DNA of 64,000 nucleotides, taken from contig JAKUTS010000003.1 of assembly GCA_022447925.1 (NCBI GenBank), forward strand, positions 62,001-126,000, in the 5' to 3' direction. A model generated the notes under the pieces. The model was not told where the DNA came from. It ran no database searches and saw nothing but the letters and a program-made list of their open reading frames with translations. The position numbers were made by a program, and so were the translations under genes. The stretch is from SAR202 cluster bacterium. GTDB taxonomy: Bacteria; Chloroflexota; Dehalococcoidia; Lucifugimonadales; UBA2962. Below, piece by piece: positions 25,667-34,076 of this stretch (position 1 is its first letter; the number at the start of each line of letters is the position of its first letter).

Positions 25667-26071
25667 GTGAAAAAATATTTACTGTCTAGCTTAGTTATTC
25701 TAATTATTCCTCTTTTGTTTGCTGCATGCGATTATAATTGGGGTTTTGGGCAAGGCAAGAAAGCTGAAGAAATCGTGTCAACACAAACGGATCAGTTTTC
25801 TAAAGAAGAGTCCATTGCAGTTGTTCAAACATGGTTGATAGGCATGGAAAATCCACTTGGTCAAAGCGGCGGTTGTCAAAAAGCGCTGCTATCAAATCAG
25901 ATCGATTGGATCGAAGAATTGATTGAGGCCGGAGTATGGCATGTGTCTGCTGTATCCAAACCCGATGATTCCGAAGAAGTCATAACTTACCTTTCAGTCA
26001 AAGTATATGAGGGGACTAACTCAATCAAGTTTTCTGTAAATAATTTATCAAAAATAAAAGGATGTAATTAA
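25667..26071 (+). CDS. small hypothetical lipoprotein
   Basis: About 134 residues. I prefer the GTG at 25667 (VKKYLLSSLVILI) because the basic signal-peptide head begins there and GGGG lies nine bases upstream. A TTG at 25652 is also in frame. The signal peptide ends in a lipobox LLFAAC. The remaining 110 residues have two further Cys (SGGCQKA, and KGC near the end) that may form a disulfide. There is no recognised domain. It lies 12 bp before the Met-rich lipoprotein gene and is probably co-transcribed with it. Confidence 0.7.
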   Translation: MKKYLLSSLVILIIPLLFAACDYNWGFGQGKKAEEIVSTQTDQFSKEESIAVVQTWLIGMENPLGQSGGCQKALLSNQIDWIEELIEAGVWHVSAVSKPDDSEEVITYLSVKVYEGTNSIKFSVNNLSKIKGCN

Positions 26072-26082
26072 GTCTTCCTGTT

Positions 26083-27528
26083 ATGAATATCATATTAACA
26101 AAATATAGCTGGTTAAAATCCACATTCCTTCTGAGCATTATAGTGTTGGTCTTGCTAATGGTTGCTTGTTCGAGCACATCGTCTGAAGAACAGATTAGCG
26201 TTGCAGGTGATCAAAACGTTAGCGAATCGAGTATCGTCGAAGTTCCAACTCCTGAGCCGACTCAAGTTCCAACTCCTGAGCCGACTCAAGTTCCAACTCC
26301 GGTGCCGGCTGAACCTATCGATGAAGCACCTGAAGCAGAAATCGATAGTTGTGCCGATATACCAGACTTAGATCAACAATCAATGTGTGAGTTTGGTTTG
26401 TCTATGGGATTAACGATAGAGGATATGATATCCATGGCTGAGTCAATGGGCATGGATCCACAAGAGATGATGGAAATGGCTGAATCCATGAATATGGACG
26501 ACATGATGGAAATGGCTGAATCCATAGATATGGATGACATGATGGAAATGGCTGATTCTATGGATATGGATGACATGATGGAAATGGGTGATTCGATGGA
26601 TATGGCTGATTCTATGGATATGGACGGCATGATGGATATGGCTGAATCCATGCTTAGTGAGGTAGATGACTGTGATGCTGAAAAAAATATGATGAAGAGG
26701 ATGATGTGCAAGATGGCTAGCTCCATGGGTTCTGGGTCGAACTCAACGCATTCAGATGAAGCTCCGAAACTCATGAATTTGCTTATCCAGAATTTGGGGC
26801 CATGGGATCAGGCAAAGGAGACTTTTGGAGACCTTAAATTTGACTCACGATTTGGAACAACAATTTTTGATGACTTTGGGATGGTGCATAATCCTGGCCA
26901 ATCAAATGAATACGATAATCCCACTTTTGAATTCAAAGCACCAGCTGCTTCAATAGTGATTTCTCCAGTAAGTGGTGTGGTCACAAGATTAGTATGGCAG
27001 CCTTCGTCTGGTTATAAGCAAGATGACTGGGAAATTATAATTAGTCCATCAAGAAGTTCTGATTGGGGAGTATTAATTGATCACATTGTAAGTATAGATT
27101 GTGATCGTACAGGAACTACACCGGTCGACTGTGATTTGCCGTTGACGATAAATGGACAGGTTATCTCAGAAGGTACAACAATAGAGGCGAATGATGTTAT
27201 TGGATATGTAGGTAACTGGGAAGACACTACAAACTCAGGTATTAATGGTCGTACCGAACTCACTTTATTTAAATACTATAGTGATAAATCTGGAGTTACT
27301 AACTATTGTCCGACAATGCACTTAGATGAATCAGTAGAGTCTTTATTTAAAACGAAAATTCAAGAGCTGATGAGTAACTATGAAACATGGCCTGGTAATA
27401 GTGCGAGTAGTAACCAGGATCAAAAGGTATTCAGTTATAATCAAGGTGAAATGGTTTCTCCAGGCTGCAAATATAGTGCAATTGAGGAAGACTCTACTAC
27501 TGGCGTAACCACACCGGTAATAGATTGA
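26083..27528 (+). CDS. Met/Asp-repeat lipoprotein with C-terminal M23/lipoyl-like beta domain
   Basis: A 481-residue secreted lipoprotein. The signal peptide ends in LLMVAC. A linker of PTPEPTQV repeats (about residues 54-75) leads to a region, about residues 105-190, made of roughly 12-residue repeats of the type MDDMMEMADSMD with very high Met and Asp content. The C-terminal 200 residues look like a beta-rich domain with APAASIVISPVSGVVTRL and TTIEANDVIGYVGNW, resembling degenerate M23 peptidase or lipoyl-type folds, but without the full M23 zinc set. The Met-rich repeats recall copper-binding Met motifs and the Asp could bind other metals. Function is unknown; context suggests metal handling. 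Confidence 0.75.
   Translation: MNIILTKYSWLKSTFLLSIIVLVLLMVACSSTSSEEQISVAGDQNVSESSIVEVPTPEPTQVPTPEPTQVPTPVPAEPIDEAPEAEIDSCADIPDLDQQSMCEFGLSMGLTIEDMISMAESMGMDPQEMMEMAESMNMDDMMEMAESIDMDDMMEMADSMDMDDMMEMGDSMDMADSMDMDGMMDMAESMLSEVDDCDAEKNMMKRMMCKMASSMGSGSNSTHSDEAPKLMNLLIQNLGPWDQAKETFGDLKFDSRFGTTIFDDFGMVHNPGQSNEYDNPTFEFKAPAASIVISPVSGVVTRLVWQPSSGYKQDDWEIIISPSRSSDWGVLIDHIVSIDCDRTGTTPVDCDLPLTINGQVISEGTTIEANDVIGYVGNWEDTTNSGINGRTELTLFKYYSDKSGVTNYCPTMHLDESVESLFKTKIQELMSNYETWPGNSASSNQDQKVFSYNQGEMVSPGCKYSAIEEDSTTGVTTPVID
26242..26307 (+). repeat. 24-bp tandem repeat encoding PTPEPTQV linker
   Basis: A 24-base unit beginning GTTCCAACTCCTGAGCCG occurs twice without change (26242-26265, 26266-26289) and a third time in part (26290-26307, CCGGTGCCG variant). 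It encodes a Pro/Thr-rich linker behind the lipobox, and the exact identity of the two copies points to recent duplication by slippage or recombination. Confidence 0.85.
26466..26652 (+). repeat. degenerate 36-bp repeat array encoding the Met/Asp repeats
   Basis: About five units of a 36-base repeat (core GACATGATGGAAATGGCTGA) encode successive MDDMMEMA(E/D)S(M/I)(N/D) blocks, with a shorter 18-base unit (MADSMD) inserted near the end. Units differ at a few bases, so the array is older than the PTPEPTQV repeat but is still prone to length change. Confidence 0.85.
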
Positions 27529-27593
27529 ACTTTTTCAGTATTTATTAAGTGAACAGTTTTTCACAGTTATTCTAAAAAAAGAGGTGCGTTTAA

Positions 27594-27863
27594 TTGGAAC
27601 TTTTTTGGAGAGCAAGGCGTAAAGGCGAGCGATTGATATTATCAGCTGGTCCTGGGCAAGAAGAAGAGGTCGGTGGAGTTAGAGAAACCAAAACAGGTTT
27701 TGACGCTTTTGCGAAAACCTTTGGATATGACCCGGGTCGCGCTCAAAAAGATATCCCATCAATGAATGAAGCTAAATCTTTCGTGGAAGCTTTTAGACCA
27801 TGGGAGCTTTTTACCGATATCGAAGGGCTAGAGCCAGAGACCGAAGTCAGATCTGAAGACTGA
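27594..27863 (+). CDS. uncharacterised 89-residue protein
   Basis: Starts at TTG 27594 with GAGGTG nine or so bases upstream. No family is recognised. The protein begins with a basic patch (ELFWRARRKGERLIL), contains a Gly/Glu-rich turn (AGPGQEEEVGG) and a segment AFAKTFGYDPGRAQKD, and ends with acidic residues. It has no signal peptide or membrane helix. It lies 65 bp after the Met-rich lipoprotein gene and 19 bp before a TatA-like miniprotein, so the latter two may be co-expressed. The gene looks real by frame, spacing and composition, but function is unknown. Confidence 0.6.
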   Translation: MELFWRARRKGERLILSAGPGQEEEVGGVRETKTGFDAFAKTFGYDPGRAQKDIPSMNEAKSFVEAFRPWELFTDIEGLEPETEVRSED

Positions 27864-27882
27864 TCATAAAGGCAACTACAGA

Positions 27883-28011
27883 ATGCCGATAATTTTTGGA
27901 CCGATAGAGATTTTAATAGTCATTGGTGTTATTGGCTCTTTATTAGGGCTAGGTAGGTTGACGGAAATCAGCCAAATTATATTGAAGACCATCAGATACA
28001 TTAAACGGTAG
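27883..28011 (+). CDS. TatA/TatE-like miniprotein (42 residues)
   Basis: A short ORF beginning at ATG 27883: MPIIFGPIEILIVIGVIGSL followed by LGLGRLTEISQIILKTIRYIKR. The layout matches TatA: an N-terminal membrane helix opened by a GP-x-E motif, a short Gly hinge (LGLG in place of the usual FG), then an amphipathic helix with RL-T-E-I and a basic end. Typical TatA continues with a charged tail, which is absent here. TatA oligomers form the export pore for folded proteins. A minimal TatE-like form or a remnant are both possible. AAGG lies about ten bases before the ATG. Its last 11 bp overlap the stop of the convergent MFS gene. Confidence 0.6.
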   Translation: MPIIFGPIEILIVIGVIGSLLGLGRLTEISQIILKTIRYIKR

Positions 28012-29248
28012 TTTCTTTATCGTCTTTCAATGCTGAGAGCTTGCTTGATGCGTTGATCAGTGGGAAAGACATCGCTATCAGAATGGCTATCACGGGGAAC
28101 ACCCAATTCAGACCATAAAGCTTAGCTATAGCCCCTCCTAAGAGGGCGATAAGCCCTCCTATAATCGGTGCGATTCCATACATTATAGCGAACCCTTTCC
28201 CGTGCATCTCTAGAGGTATATTTTCACTTATTAATGCATTCGTTAATGGAGATCTCATGTTTGTTAGTAGTCTTATAAAAGGAGCTAATACTAACAACCA
28301 GACTCCCGTCGTCAAAGTTATTACAATCAAGATTGGTATTTGTACAAGTAGGATTAAATTCAGGCTTTTATATATGCCAATCTTTGAACCTAAGATACCT
28401 CCATAAATGCTTCCAGGCACACCAGCTAAAACCATTAAACTGACAAAAAGACCTGTTAATGAAAGCCCGATTACCTTACCTTCTTTTAGGCCTCCTATTT
28501 CCGCTACTGCTATAGGCATGAAGGTGTCTAGGCCTGTTGCAGAAGCTTCCCCAATTATCAATATTGCATATGTCAAAAGAACCAACGGGTCTGCAAATGT
28601 CTTTATAACTGATTTGATTTGCTGTGAAATCTTTTGATTATTTGCATCTGGTAGTTGAAACTTGTCATATTGTTCGTCAACAATTGGTATCAAAAGTAAG
28701 GGTATGAGTGAAATGAATCCTGCTGTTAAAAAAGCATATCTCCAACCAAAGGATAACCCGATTGAGGTTAATAATATCGGAATTAAACCCATACCAATGC
28801 ATCCTGCAGATTCGTGTAATCCCAAAGCCCTAGTTTTAGATTTAATGAATCTTGTTATAGAGGATAATCCAACGGGATGGTATATGCCCGTTCCTATACC
28901 GAGTATTGCGAATGAGAAAACCAACATAATTTGGTTATGTGAGATGTAAACCAGGAAACACCCCAACGCAGATAATATTGCAAAACTGGAATAGATTAAT
29001 CTGCTGCTATATTTGTCTGCAAGGATTCCTGAAGTCACCCCGGCAAAGCCTCTAGAAATAATCATAATGTTTGCTACTATACCTAAGAAGAAAAAATCAT
29101 CATAATCAACGGCAATCAAGAATAGCAAAGCTGGATAAATCAGATGCCATGCATCACAAACTGCATGTGATAAACCTGTGAAAATTAATAGATTCCGCTC
29201 TTTTTTGCTGAAGATTTGCGGTGTAGTATCGGGTCGATCTCTGTTCAT
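28001..29248 (-). CDS. MFS transporter (NNP/fosmidomycin-resistance-like, 12-helix)
   Basis: A 415-residue permease with 12 predicted helices. The N-terminus FTGLSHAVCDAWHLIYPALLFLI, the motif-A-like GILADKYSSRLIYSSF and ILGIGTGIYHPVGLSSITRFIKSKTRALGLHESAG (helix IV-V region with GIYHPVG) recall the fosmidomycin-resistance (Fsr) branch. The last part (MHGKGFAIMYGIAPIIGGLIALLGG) is a normal C-terminal half. It should export or import a small organic compound. The promoter side faces the lipoprotein gene at 29379 across 130 bp. Confidence 0.88.
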   Translation of the reverse strand: MNRDRPDTTPQIFSKKERNLLIFTGLSHAVCDAWHLIYPALLFLIAVDYDDFFFLGIVANIMIISRGFAGVTSGILADKYSSRLIYSSFAILSALGCFLVYISHNQIMLVFSFAILGIGTGIYHPVGLSSITRFIKSKTRALGLHESAGCIGMGLIPILLTSIGLSFGWRYAFLTAGFISLIPLLLIPIVDEQYDKFQLPDANNQKISQQIKSVIKTFADPLVLLTYAILIIGEASATGLDTFMPIAVAEIGGLKEGKVIGLSLTGLFVSLMVLAGVPGSIYGGILGSKIGIYKSLNLILLVQIPILIVITLTTGVWLLVLAPFIRLLTNMRSPLTNALISENIPLEMHGKGFAIMYGIAPIIGGLIALLGGAIAKLYGLNWVFPVIAILIAMSFPLINASSKLSALKDDKETTV

Positions 29249-29378
29249 CGATATAAGGTATGTATTTATTCTTGTTAATACAAGAGAATGTAGGTGTTAA
29301 ATTCGAAAAAGATCTACTAACTTTATTAAGATTAGAGACGTTAATCTTATTAATACAAGAAATACACAGGACAATCTA

Positions 29379-30263
29379 TTGATAATCGATTCTTCAACAT
29401 ATTTAAATCACGAACTGACTTCGTTTAAGAGACAAATCAAACCGATATTACTAATAACCTTAACCATGTTAACGATATTCTTAGGTTCGTGCTCTGACAA
29501 ACAAGAAAGTAATGATGAGCTGTCTCGAGATACTGTATCCGTATCAGCGCCTATCAGAGACGTGGTTGTAGCCTCAAATTCAGAAACAAATGAACATACT
29601 GTTTTCGTCTTATCCGCCCAATTATTTGAGTGTCATACGCCATCAGTATGGAACGTTGAAAGAATAGGAGATTTGATTAATATTGAGGTTTATAACCTAC
29701 AGCCGGTTGAACTACCTGATGACTGCAAAGAGAGTTTAAGTACTACCCAAAATGAAATAGCTATTGGAAGTAAATTTGAAATTGGTAATACATACACTGT
29801 GGTAGTAAATGGATTCACTAAAGCGTTTATAGCTGGCGGTGATAATTTAAAAACCGTAGATGTTGCTAAACAAGAAATACTCGAAGAAGAAAAAGAATTT
29901 TTAAATGAAGTCATATTAGTTCCCGAATTGCCAGCAATTGATGTTCCTGTTATCTCGAATTCGGTTGATGCAGATTGGAATTTTGATAACCGAACTGTAA
30001 TTGTTACTGTTTTAGTTACAACAAAGTTAGAAGAGCCTGTTGAAGGATTAAATGTAGAAGTTTCCTTGGTAGGACCTGTAGGTCCAGATATTCAGTCCCT
30101 TACTGCTACGGAAATTACTGAACAAAATGGTATAGCTACTTTTGATGCGGTTTTAGATAAAGATGGATCGTATATGTTTTCCGTTGAATACATAAATGGT
30201 AGGGGTGTCGAGTTTGATAAGAATCTAGGAGAATCGTATTTACAGATCGATATAGGAGATTAA
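29379..30263 (+). CDS. hypothetical lipoprotein with Ig-like C-terminal domain
   Basis: A 294-residue predicted lipoprotein starting at TTG 29379 with AGGA upstream. Residues 18-38 (KRQIKPILLITLTMLTIFLG) form a signal anchor ending in a lipobox FLGSC; the preceding 17 residues are longer than usual, so a later start is possible. The first domain has a Cys pair (FECHTP, DDCKES). The C-terminal half (VDADWNFDNRTVIVTVLVTTKLEEPVEGLNVEVSLVGPVG) looks like an Ig-like/beta-sandwich fold. No enzymatic motif is visible. Its TAA shares a TTAA with the stop of the convergent D-aminoacylase gene. Confidence 0.7.
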   Translation: MIIDSSTYLNHELTSFKRQIKPILLITLTMLTIFLGSCSDKQESNDELSRDTVSVSAPIRDVVVASNSETNEHTVFVLSAQLFECHTPSVWNVERIGDLINIEVYNLQPVELPDDCKESLSTTQNEIAIGSKFEIGNTYTVVVNGFTKAFIAGGDNLKTVDVAKQEILEEEKEFLNEVILVPELPAIDVPVISNSVDADWNFDNRTVIVTVLVTTKLEEPVEGLNVEVSLVGPVGPDIQSLTATEITEQNGIATFDAVLDKDGSYMFSVEYINGRGVEFDKNLGESYLQIDIGD

Positions 30264-31843
30264 TCTCGGCCACGCCTTAGAGATTTTCCTGGTAATGCCA
30301 GAGTATGGGTTCCTTTATCTATTACCAACTCCCCGTTAACCATCACATAGTCGATGCCTATTGGAAACTGCTTTGGGTTTGATTTAGATGCGTGAGTTTT
30401 CACGGTTTTCGGATCAAAAATCACTATATCGGCTTTCATACTATTTCGTAATATTCCACGGTCTGTTAAACCAAGTCTTTGTGCAGGAAATGAAGTCATT
30501 TTTCTAATTGCCTCCGGTAAACGCAAATGTTTCTCAGCTCTAACGAATTCTGCTAAAACAATTGGAAAGCAACCGTATGTTCTCGGATTCGGATAATCAC
30601 CAAATAAGATAGCATCGCTTGCTATCATTCCATATGGATGCGATACGAAAGCTGGTAACGTATGAGCGTTAGTGCCAGTCCCAACCTGAGAAATGCCGAG
30701 TTTTTCTTCAATAAGAAGTTCAATCATGACATCAACTGGATCCATCTCTTTCAAGTTAGATATCTCTGAGAGTGACATGCCATCGAATTTTTTGTTAGAA
30801 GGTTTATGGAAAGCAGTTAGCCACAGATCATCCCATTTATAAGGGGCATCACTTTGGGAACACATTTCCCTTTTGATTTTATCTTTAGCATCAGGGTCTT
30901 TTAGTCTATTCATTATTGCCTCTGGACCGCCACTTTTACACCATGATGGTAATTGTATTGTTAGTGAAGTTCCTGAATAAGGATATGTGTAACAGTCAAA
31001 CGTTACATCCATACCCTTGCTCCTATTGTCATCAACTAGCCCTAAATAATCTAAATGACTTCCATCTCCAAGAAAACTTTGTCGATAATGAGTTAAATGT
31101 ATTGGGATACCGCTTCTTTTGCCAATTTCGATTGCTTCCTCCCAAGGAGCCAAAGTTCCTTGAGACTTCAAACTTGCCCGCGTGTGAGTATGGTAAAAAC
31201 CGCCTAATTCATTGGCTGTTTTAGATATTGCTATCAGCTCATCAGTACTGGCATAAGAACCTGGAGGATAGTCCAATCCGGTAGATATACCCCATGCGCC
31301 TTCTTCCATAGCCTCACGAACTACTGACTGCATATTATGAATCTGTTTTTGAGTTGCAGGAGTGTCATCCCATCCTACTGACCAAATTCGAACGGGAGAA
31401 TTGCCCAATATGATTGCCATGTTAATGGCAACTTTATTGTCATATTTACTTAGTTGATCAGCTACCGTTAGCCAGTCAGCGGGGACTGGAGGATATCCAT
31501 TTAAACCGGAATCTAGCCAAATATACCTGTTTAGTTCATCTACCGTTTTGAAAGGAGCATGGGATATGCCATCGATTCCAATTAACTCAGTTGTGACACC
31601 CTGCCGGACTTTAGGCTCGTGGTTAGGCTCTCCTAGTATTGTTAGTCCAGCATGTGAATGAAGATCTATAAAACCGGGGCATACAACCATATTTGTGGCG
31701 TCAATAACTCTACTCGCTGGTATCTCATTAACGCTGCCTCGAATTATCTGTATAGTATCTCCCGATACTCCCACTGATCCATAAAAACCCTCACTACCGG
31801 TTCCGTCTATGATCAATGCATTTTTAATTAGTGTGTTAAACAT
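30260..31843 (-). CDS. N-acyl-D-amino-acid deacylase (D-aminoacylase) family amidohydrolase
   Basis: A 527-residue metal-dependent amidohydrolase. Early motif VVCPGFIDLHSHAGLTIL supplies the first HxH metal ligands. The middle has GISTGLDYPPGSYASTDELIAIS and GFYHTHTR, followed by HLTHYRQSF, which are diagnostic for the D-aminoacylase/dihydroorotase-like branch. The late GCFPIVLAEFVRAEKHLRLPEAIRKMTSFPAQRLGL and ADIVIFDP are the usual ending. It hydrolyses N-acyl-D-amino acids or related N-acyl compounds to the free amino acid and carboxylate. No signal peptide is seen. The closest functional neighbours are unclear. Confidence 0.9.
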   Translation of the reverse strand: MFNTLIKNALIIDGTGSEGFYGSVGVSGDTIQIIRGSVNEIPASRVIDATNMVVCPGFIDLHSHAGLTILGEPNHEPKVRQGVTTELIGIDGISHAPFKTVDELNRYIWLDSGLNGYPPVPADWLTVADQLSKYDNKVAINMAIILGNSPVRIWSVGWDDTPATQKQIHNMQSVVREAMEEGAWGISTGLDYPPGSYASTDELIAISKTANELGGFYHTHTRASLKSQGTLAPWEEAIEIGKRSGIPIHLTHYRQSFLGDGSHLDYLGLVDDNRSKGMDVTFDCYTYPYSGTSLTIQLPSWCKSGGPEAIMNRLKDPDAKDKIKREMCSQSDAPYKWDDLWLTAFHKPSNKKFDGMSLSEISNLKEMDPVDVMIELLIEEKLGISQVGTGTNAHTLPAFVSHPYGMIASDAILFGDYPNPRTYGCFPIVLAEFVRAEKHLRLPEAIRKMTSFPAQRLGLTDRGILRNSMKADIVIFDPKTVKTHASKSNPKQFPIGIDYVMVNGELVIDKGTHTLALPGKSLRRGRD

Positions 31844-32033
31844 TCATATACCTAATCGAATAAGTTTTTACATTGTAATTGGTTATTGATATTAAATTCA
31901 TCCACTGTTTACATTTATACATATATGACATGATAACTCAGGTGTTTAAGCTACTGTTCTATTATGACTGTAACTGATATTTTTACTACATAGTAAGATT
32001 TCACGATAATTTAAGATTTAACTGAGGGGTAAA

Positions 32034-32942
32034 TTGAAAGCAATATTAACTGGTGGAGCAGGTTTTATTGGTTCTCATATAGCCGATGATCTCATAGGCA
32101 AGGGTGCAAAAGTTCTTGTTATTGATGACCTTTCGTCTGGTGATATTAATAATTTGTCAAAGAGTGTGGAATTTTTAAACCTAAATATTGCTGATCAGAA
32201 ATTACCAAAGATCCTAAAGGATTTCAAAGCGAACGTGCTGATCCATTGCGCCGCACAAGCTTCTGTGGCTCAGTCGATTAATATGCCAGCTTTTGATGCT
32301 GAAGTGAACATATTAAATGGCCTGCAAATTATAGATTATGCCGTGAATGCTGATGTCAAATCATACATATATTTGAATACCGGTGGTGCATTATACGGCG
32401 AGCCGAATTATTTACCTTGTGATGAGCAACATCCGATTAAGCCCATTAGCCCTTATGGGTTGAGTAAATGGACTCTCGAGAATTACTTTGATTTATTATT
32501 ACCATCTTCAACTAAATTTACCAGTCTGCGCCTTGCAAATGTATATGGTCCCCGTCAAGACCCTGAAGGTGAAGCAGGAGTGGTAGCGATATTTTCAAGA
32601 AGAATGCTTGATGACAAGGATGTGAAAATTTTTGGAGACGGAGAGCAAAGCAGAGACTTTGTTTATGTCCAGGATGTTGCATCAGCAGTACTTGCCACAA
32701 TAGATACAGAAGCACAAGGACATATAAATATTGGTTCCGGCGAACAGACATCTGTAAATCAGATTTTTAAACAATTAAGTACTGAGATTAGCTACACCAA
32801 AAAACCGCTTTATGAACCAGAGCGTCAAGGTGATGTCAGGCACATATATTTAAATGCTACGAAAGCGGAAGAAGATTTGAATTGGATAGCAAGCATAAAT
32901 TTACAAGAAGGCTTGAAGCGAACTGTTGATGCGTTAAGATAA
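32034..32942 (+). CDS. NAD-dependent epimerase/dehydratase (UDP-glucose 4-epimerase-like)
   Basis: A 302-residue extended SDR. The NAD-binding motif is GGAGFIGSHIADDLI at residues 7-21, with VIDDLSSG, then HCAAQASVAQS, the catalytic Tyr-Lys in SPYGLSKWTLE, and RLANVYGPRQDPEGEAGVVAIF, the usual GalE-like order. It probably interconverts nucleotide sugars for cell-surface polysaccharide. It is isolated from other glycan genes here. Start TTG 32034 is supported by GAGGGG at 32024-32029 and by the conserved KAILTGGAGFIG immediately after it. Confidence 0.9.
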   Translation: MKAILTGGAGFIGSHIADDLIGKGAKVLVIDDLSSGDINNLSKSVEFLNLNIADQKLPKILKDFKANVLIHCAAQASVAQSINMPAFDAEVNILNGLQIIDYAVNADVKSYIYLNTGGALYGEPNYLPCDEQHPIKPISPYGLSKWTLENYFDLLLPSSTKFTSLRLANVYGPRQDPEGEAGVVAIFSRRMLDDKDVKIFGDGEQSRDFVYVQDVASAVLATIDTEAQGHINIGSGEQTSVNQIFKQLSTEISYTKKPLYEPERQGDVRHIYLNATKAEEDLNWIASINLQEGLKRTVDALR

Positions 32943-32957
32943 CTTTAAAAACCTGAA

Positions 32958-33926
32958 CTACATTTTAGAATTCTTTATAACGTGGTACTTTTTATTCAAT
33001 CCCTTATTTCCTTCTTTCATGCAGTTCATTGTTGCTATACTTTTCGCATATTGAATTAAAAATTGAAAATTCTGCTTAGAATTCATTTTTGGTTCCAAAT
33101 AAAAAACATCGATTAGATGAGTATCATTCTCCTTCGATGCGTTAACTGTAGAAATGTGTTTTTTCGAATCTATCCAAATCCAACCTAAATCAAATAGTAA
33201 TTTCTTCTCTACATTTTGCTCTTGAATAGAAGAAACCATCGAACAACCTCTGTAGTTTTTATTTAATTTTATTATTGGACCTGATTTATCGATGATGGAA
33301 TCTATAGTTGTTTCATCTACATATGCCCAATATCTGGCTTGAGGTAGATCTATAAGAGTTGGAGCGAATCTGTGGCCGCCAGTATGGCTGGTTCTCCATA
33401 TACGGATGGAGTTCATGAGATCAGGTGATTGGGTATACTTGCGGCGCAACTGATTGTATAAGGGTACCGCAATCGAACCACAACACCTGTCTCGATTCCC
33501 GTGAGTACAAATCAATATGTCTCTAACAGACTCGGTATTTTGTTTAAACCTTGAATATTTTTCTGCCTGCTGAGCGCTTTTAATTAGCGATTTACATAGA
33601 TCTGTTAGAAATGCTTCTGGGACCAAGTACTCTAATCTATGGGCAGCCAGTAAAAATTTTGGATCTTTAGTAAACAACATCACTCTTCGCATTCCAGGTA
33701 CGGAGTATTGTTCGTCTGGCAATATACATTGAAGTCTAATGTTATGTCCTGTCTGGTTTAATTCATTTATGTAACTAGTTAAAGATTCATCAAAATGTTT
33801 TGACTCCTCAATTTTTGCTGACCATGGGGGAGGCAATTCAATTACAATACATTTTGTCCACATAGGGGCTGTCCCTATTGGGTCTTCTTCTAGTAACCGA
33901 GATAATTCAGAACAAGTCTTTAGCAT
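32958..33926 (-). CDS. sucrase/ferredoxin-like (thioredoxin-like ferredoxin) family protein
   Basis: A 322-residue protein of the Suc_Fer-like family. The C-terminal half has DILICTHGNRDRCCGSIAVPLY, with three cysteines in the arrangement used to bind a 2Fe-2S cluster in thioredoxin-like ferredoxins, followed by the diagnostic RTSHTGGHRFAPTLIDLPQARYWAYVD. The N-terminus (DPIGTAPMWTKCIVIELPPPW) also fits the family. The role is likely redox but is not established. Alone among its neighbours it is not in an obvious operon. It converges with the epimerase gene with 15 bp between stops. Confidence 0.85.
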   Translation of the reverse strand: MLKTCSELSRLLEEDPIGTAPMWTKCIVIELPPPWSAKIEESKHFDESLTSYINELNQTGHNIRLQCILPDEQYSVPGMRRVMLFTKDPKFLLAAHRLEYLVPEAFLTDLCKSLIKSAQQAEKYSRFKQNTESVRDILICTHGNRDRCCGSIAVPLYNQLRRKYTQSPDLMNSIRIWRTSHTGGHRFAPTLIDLPQARYWAYVDETTIDSIIDKSGPIIKLNKNYRGCSMVSSIQEQNVEKKLLFDLGWIWIDSKKHISTVNASKENDTHLIDVFYLEPKMNSKQNFQFLIQYAKSIATMNCMKEGNKGLNKKYHVIKNSKM

Positions 33927-34076
33927 AAAAAGTTATTTATATTGGGATAATTTTCGTATTTAGCAAGAAACATTTATTGTGTGAAATATATTATGATTCA
34001 TTTTTATAGGATTACAAACAAGTCCGAGTTTAAACCATGTTTTATTTAAATGACATTTTGATTTGAGGAAATTTAT

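Noticed and set aside
26242-26652. CRISPR array or mobile-element repeat
   Set aside because: The direct repeats are in frame inside a lipoprotein gene, encode protein repeats and have no spacers or terminal inverted repeats.
26373-26774. 133-residue minus-strand ORF over the Met/Asp repeats, rich in Ser and Ile
   Set aside because: Its repeats are just the reverse complement of the MDDMMEM array; no start signal or family, so it is treated as a repeat artefact.
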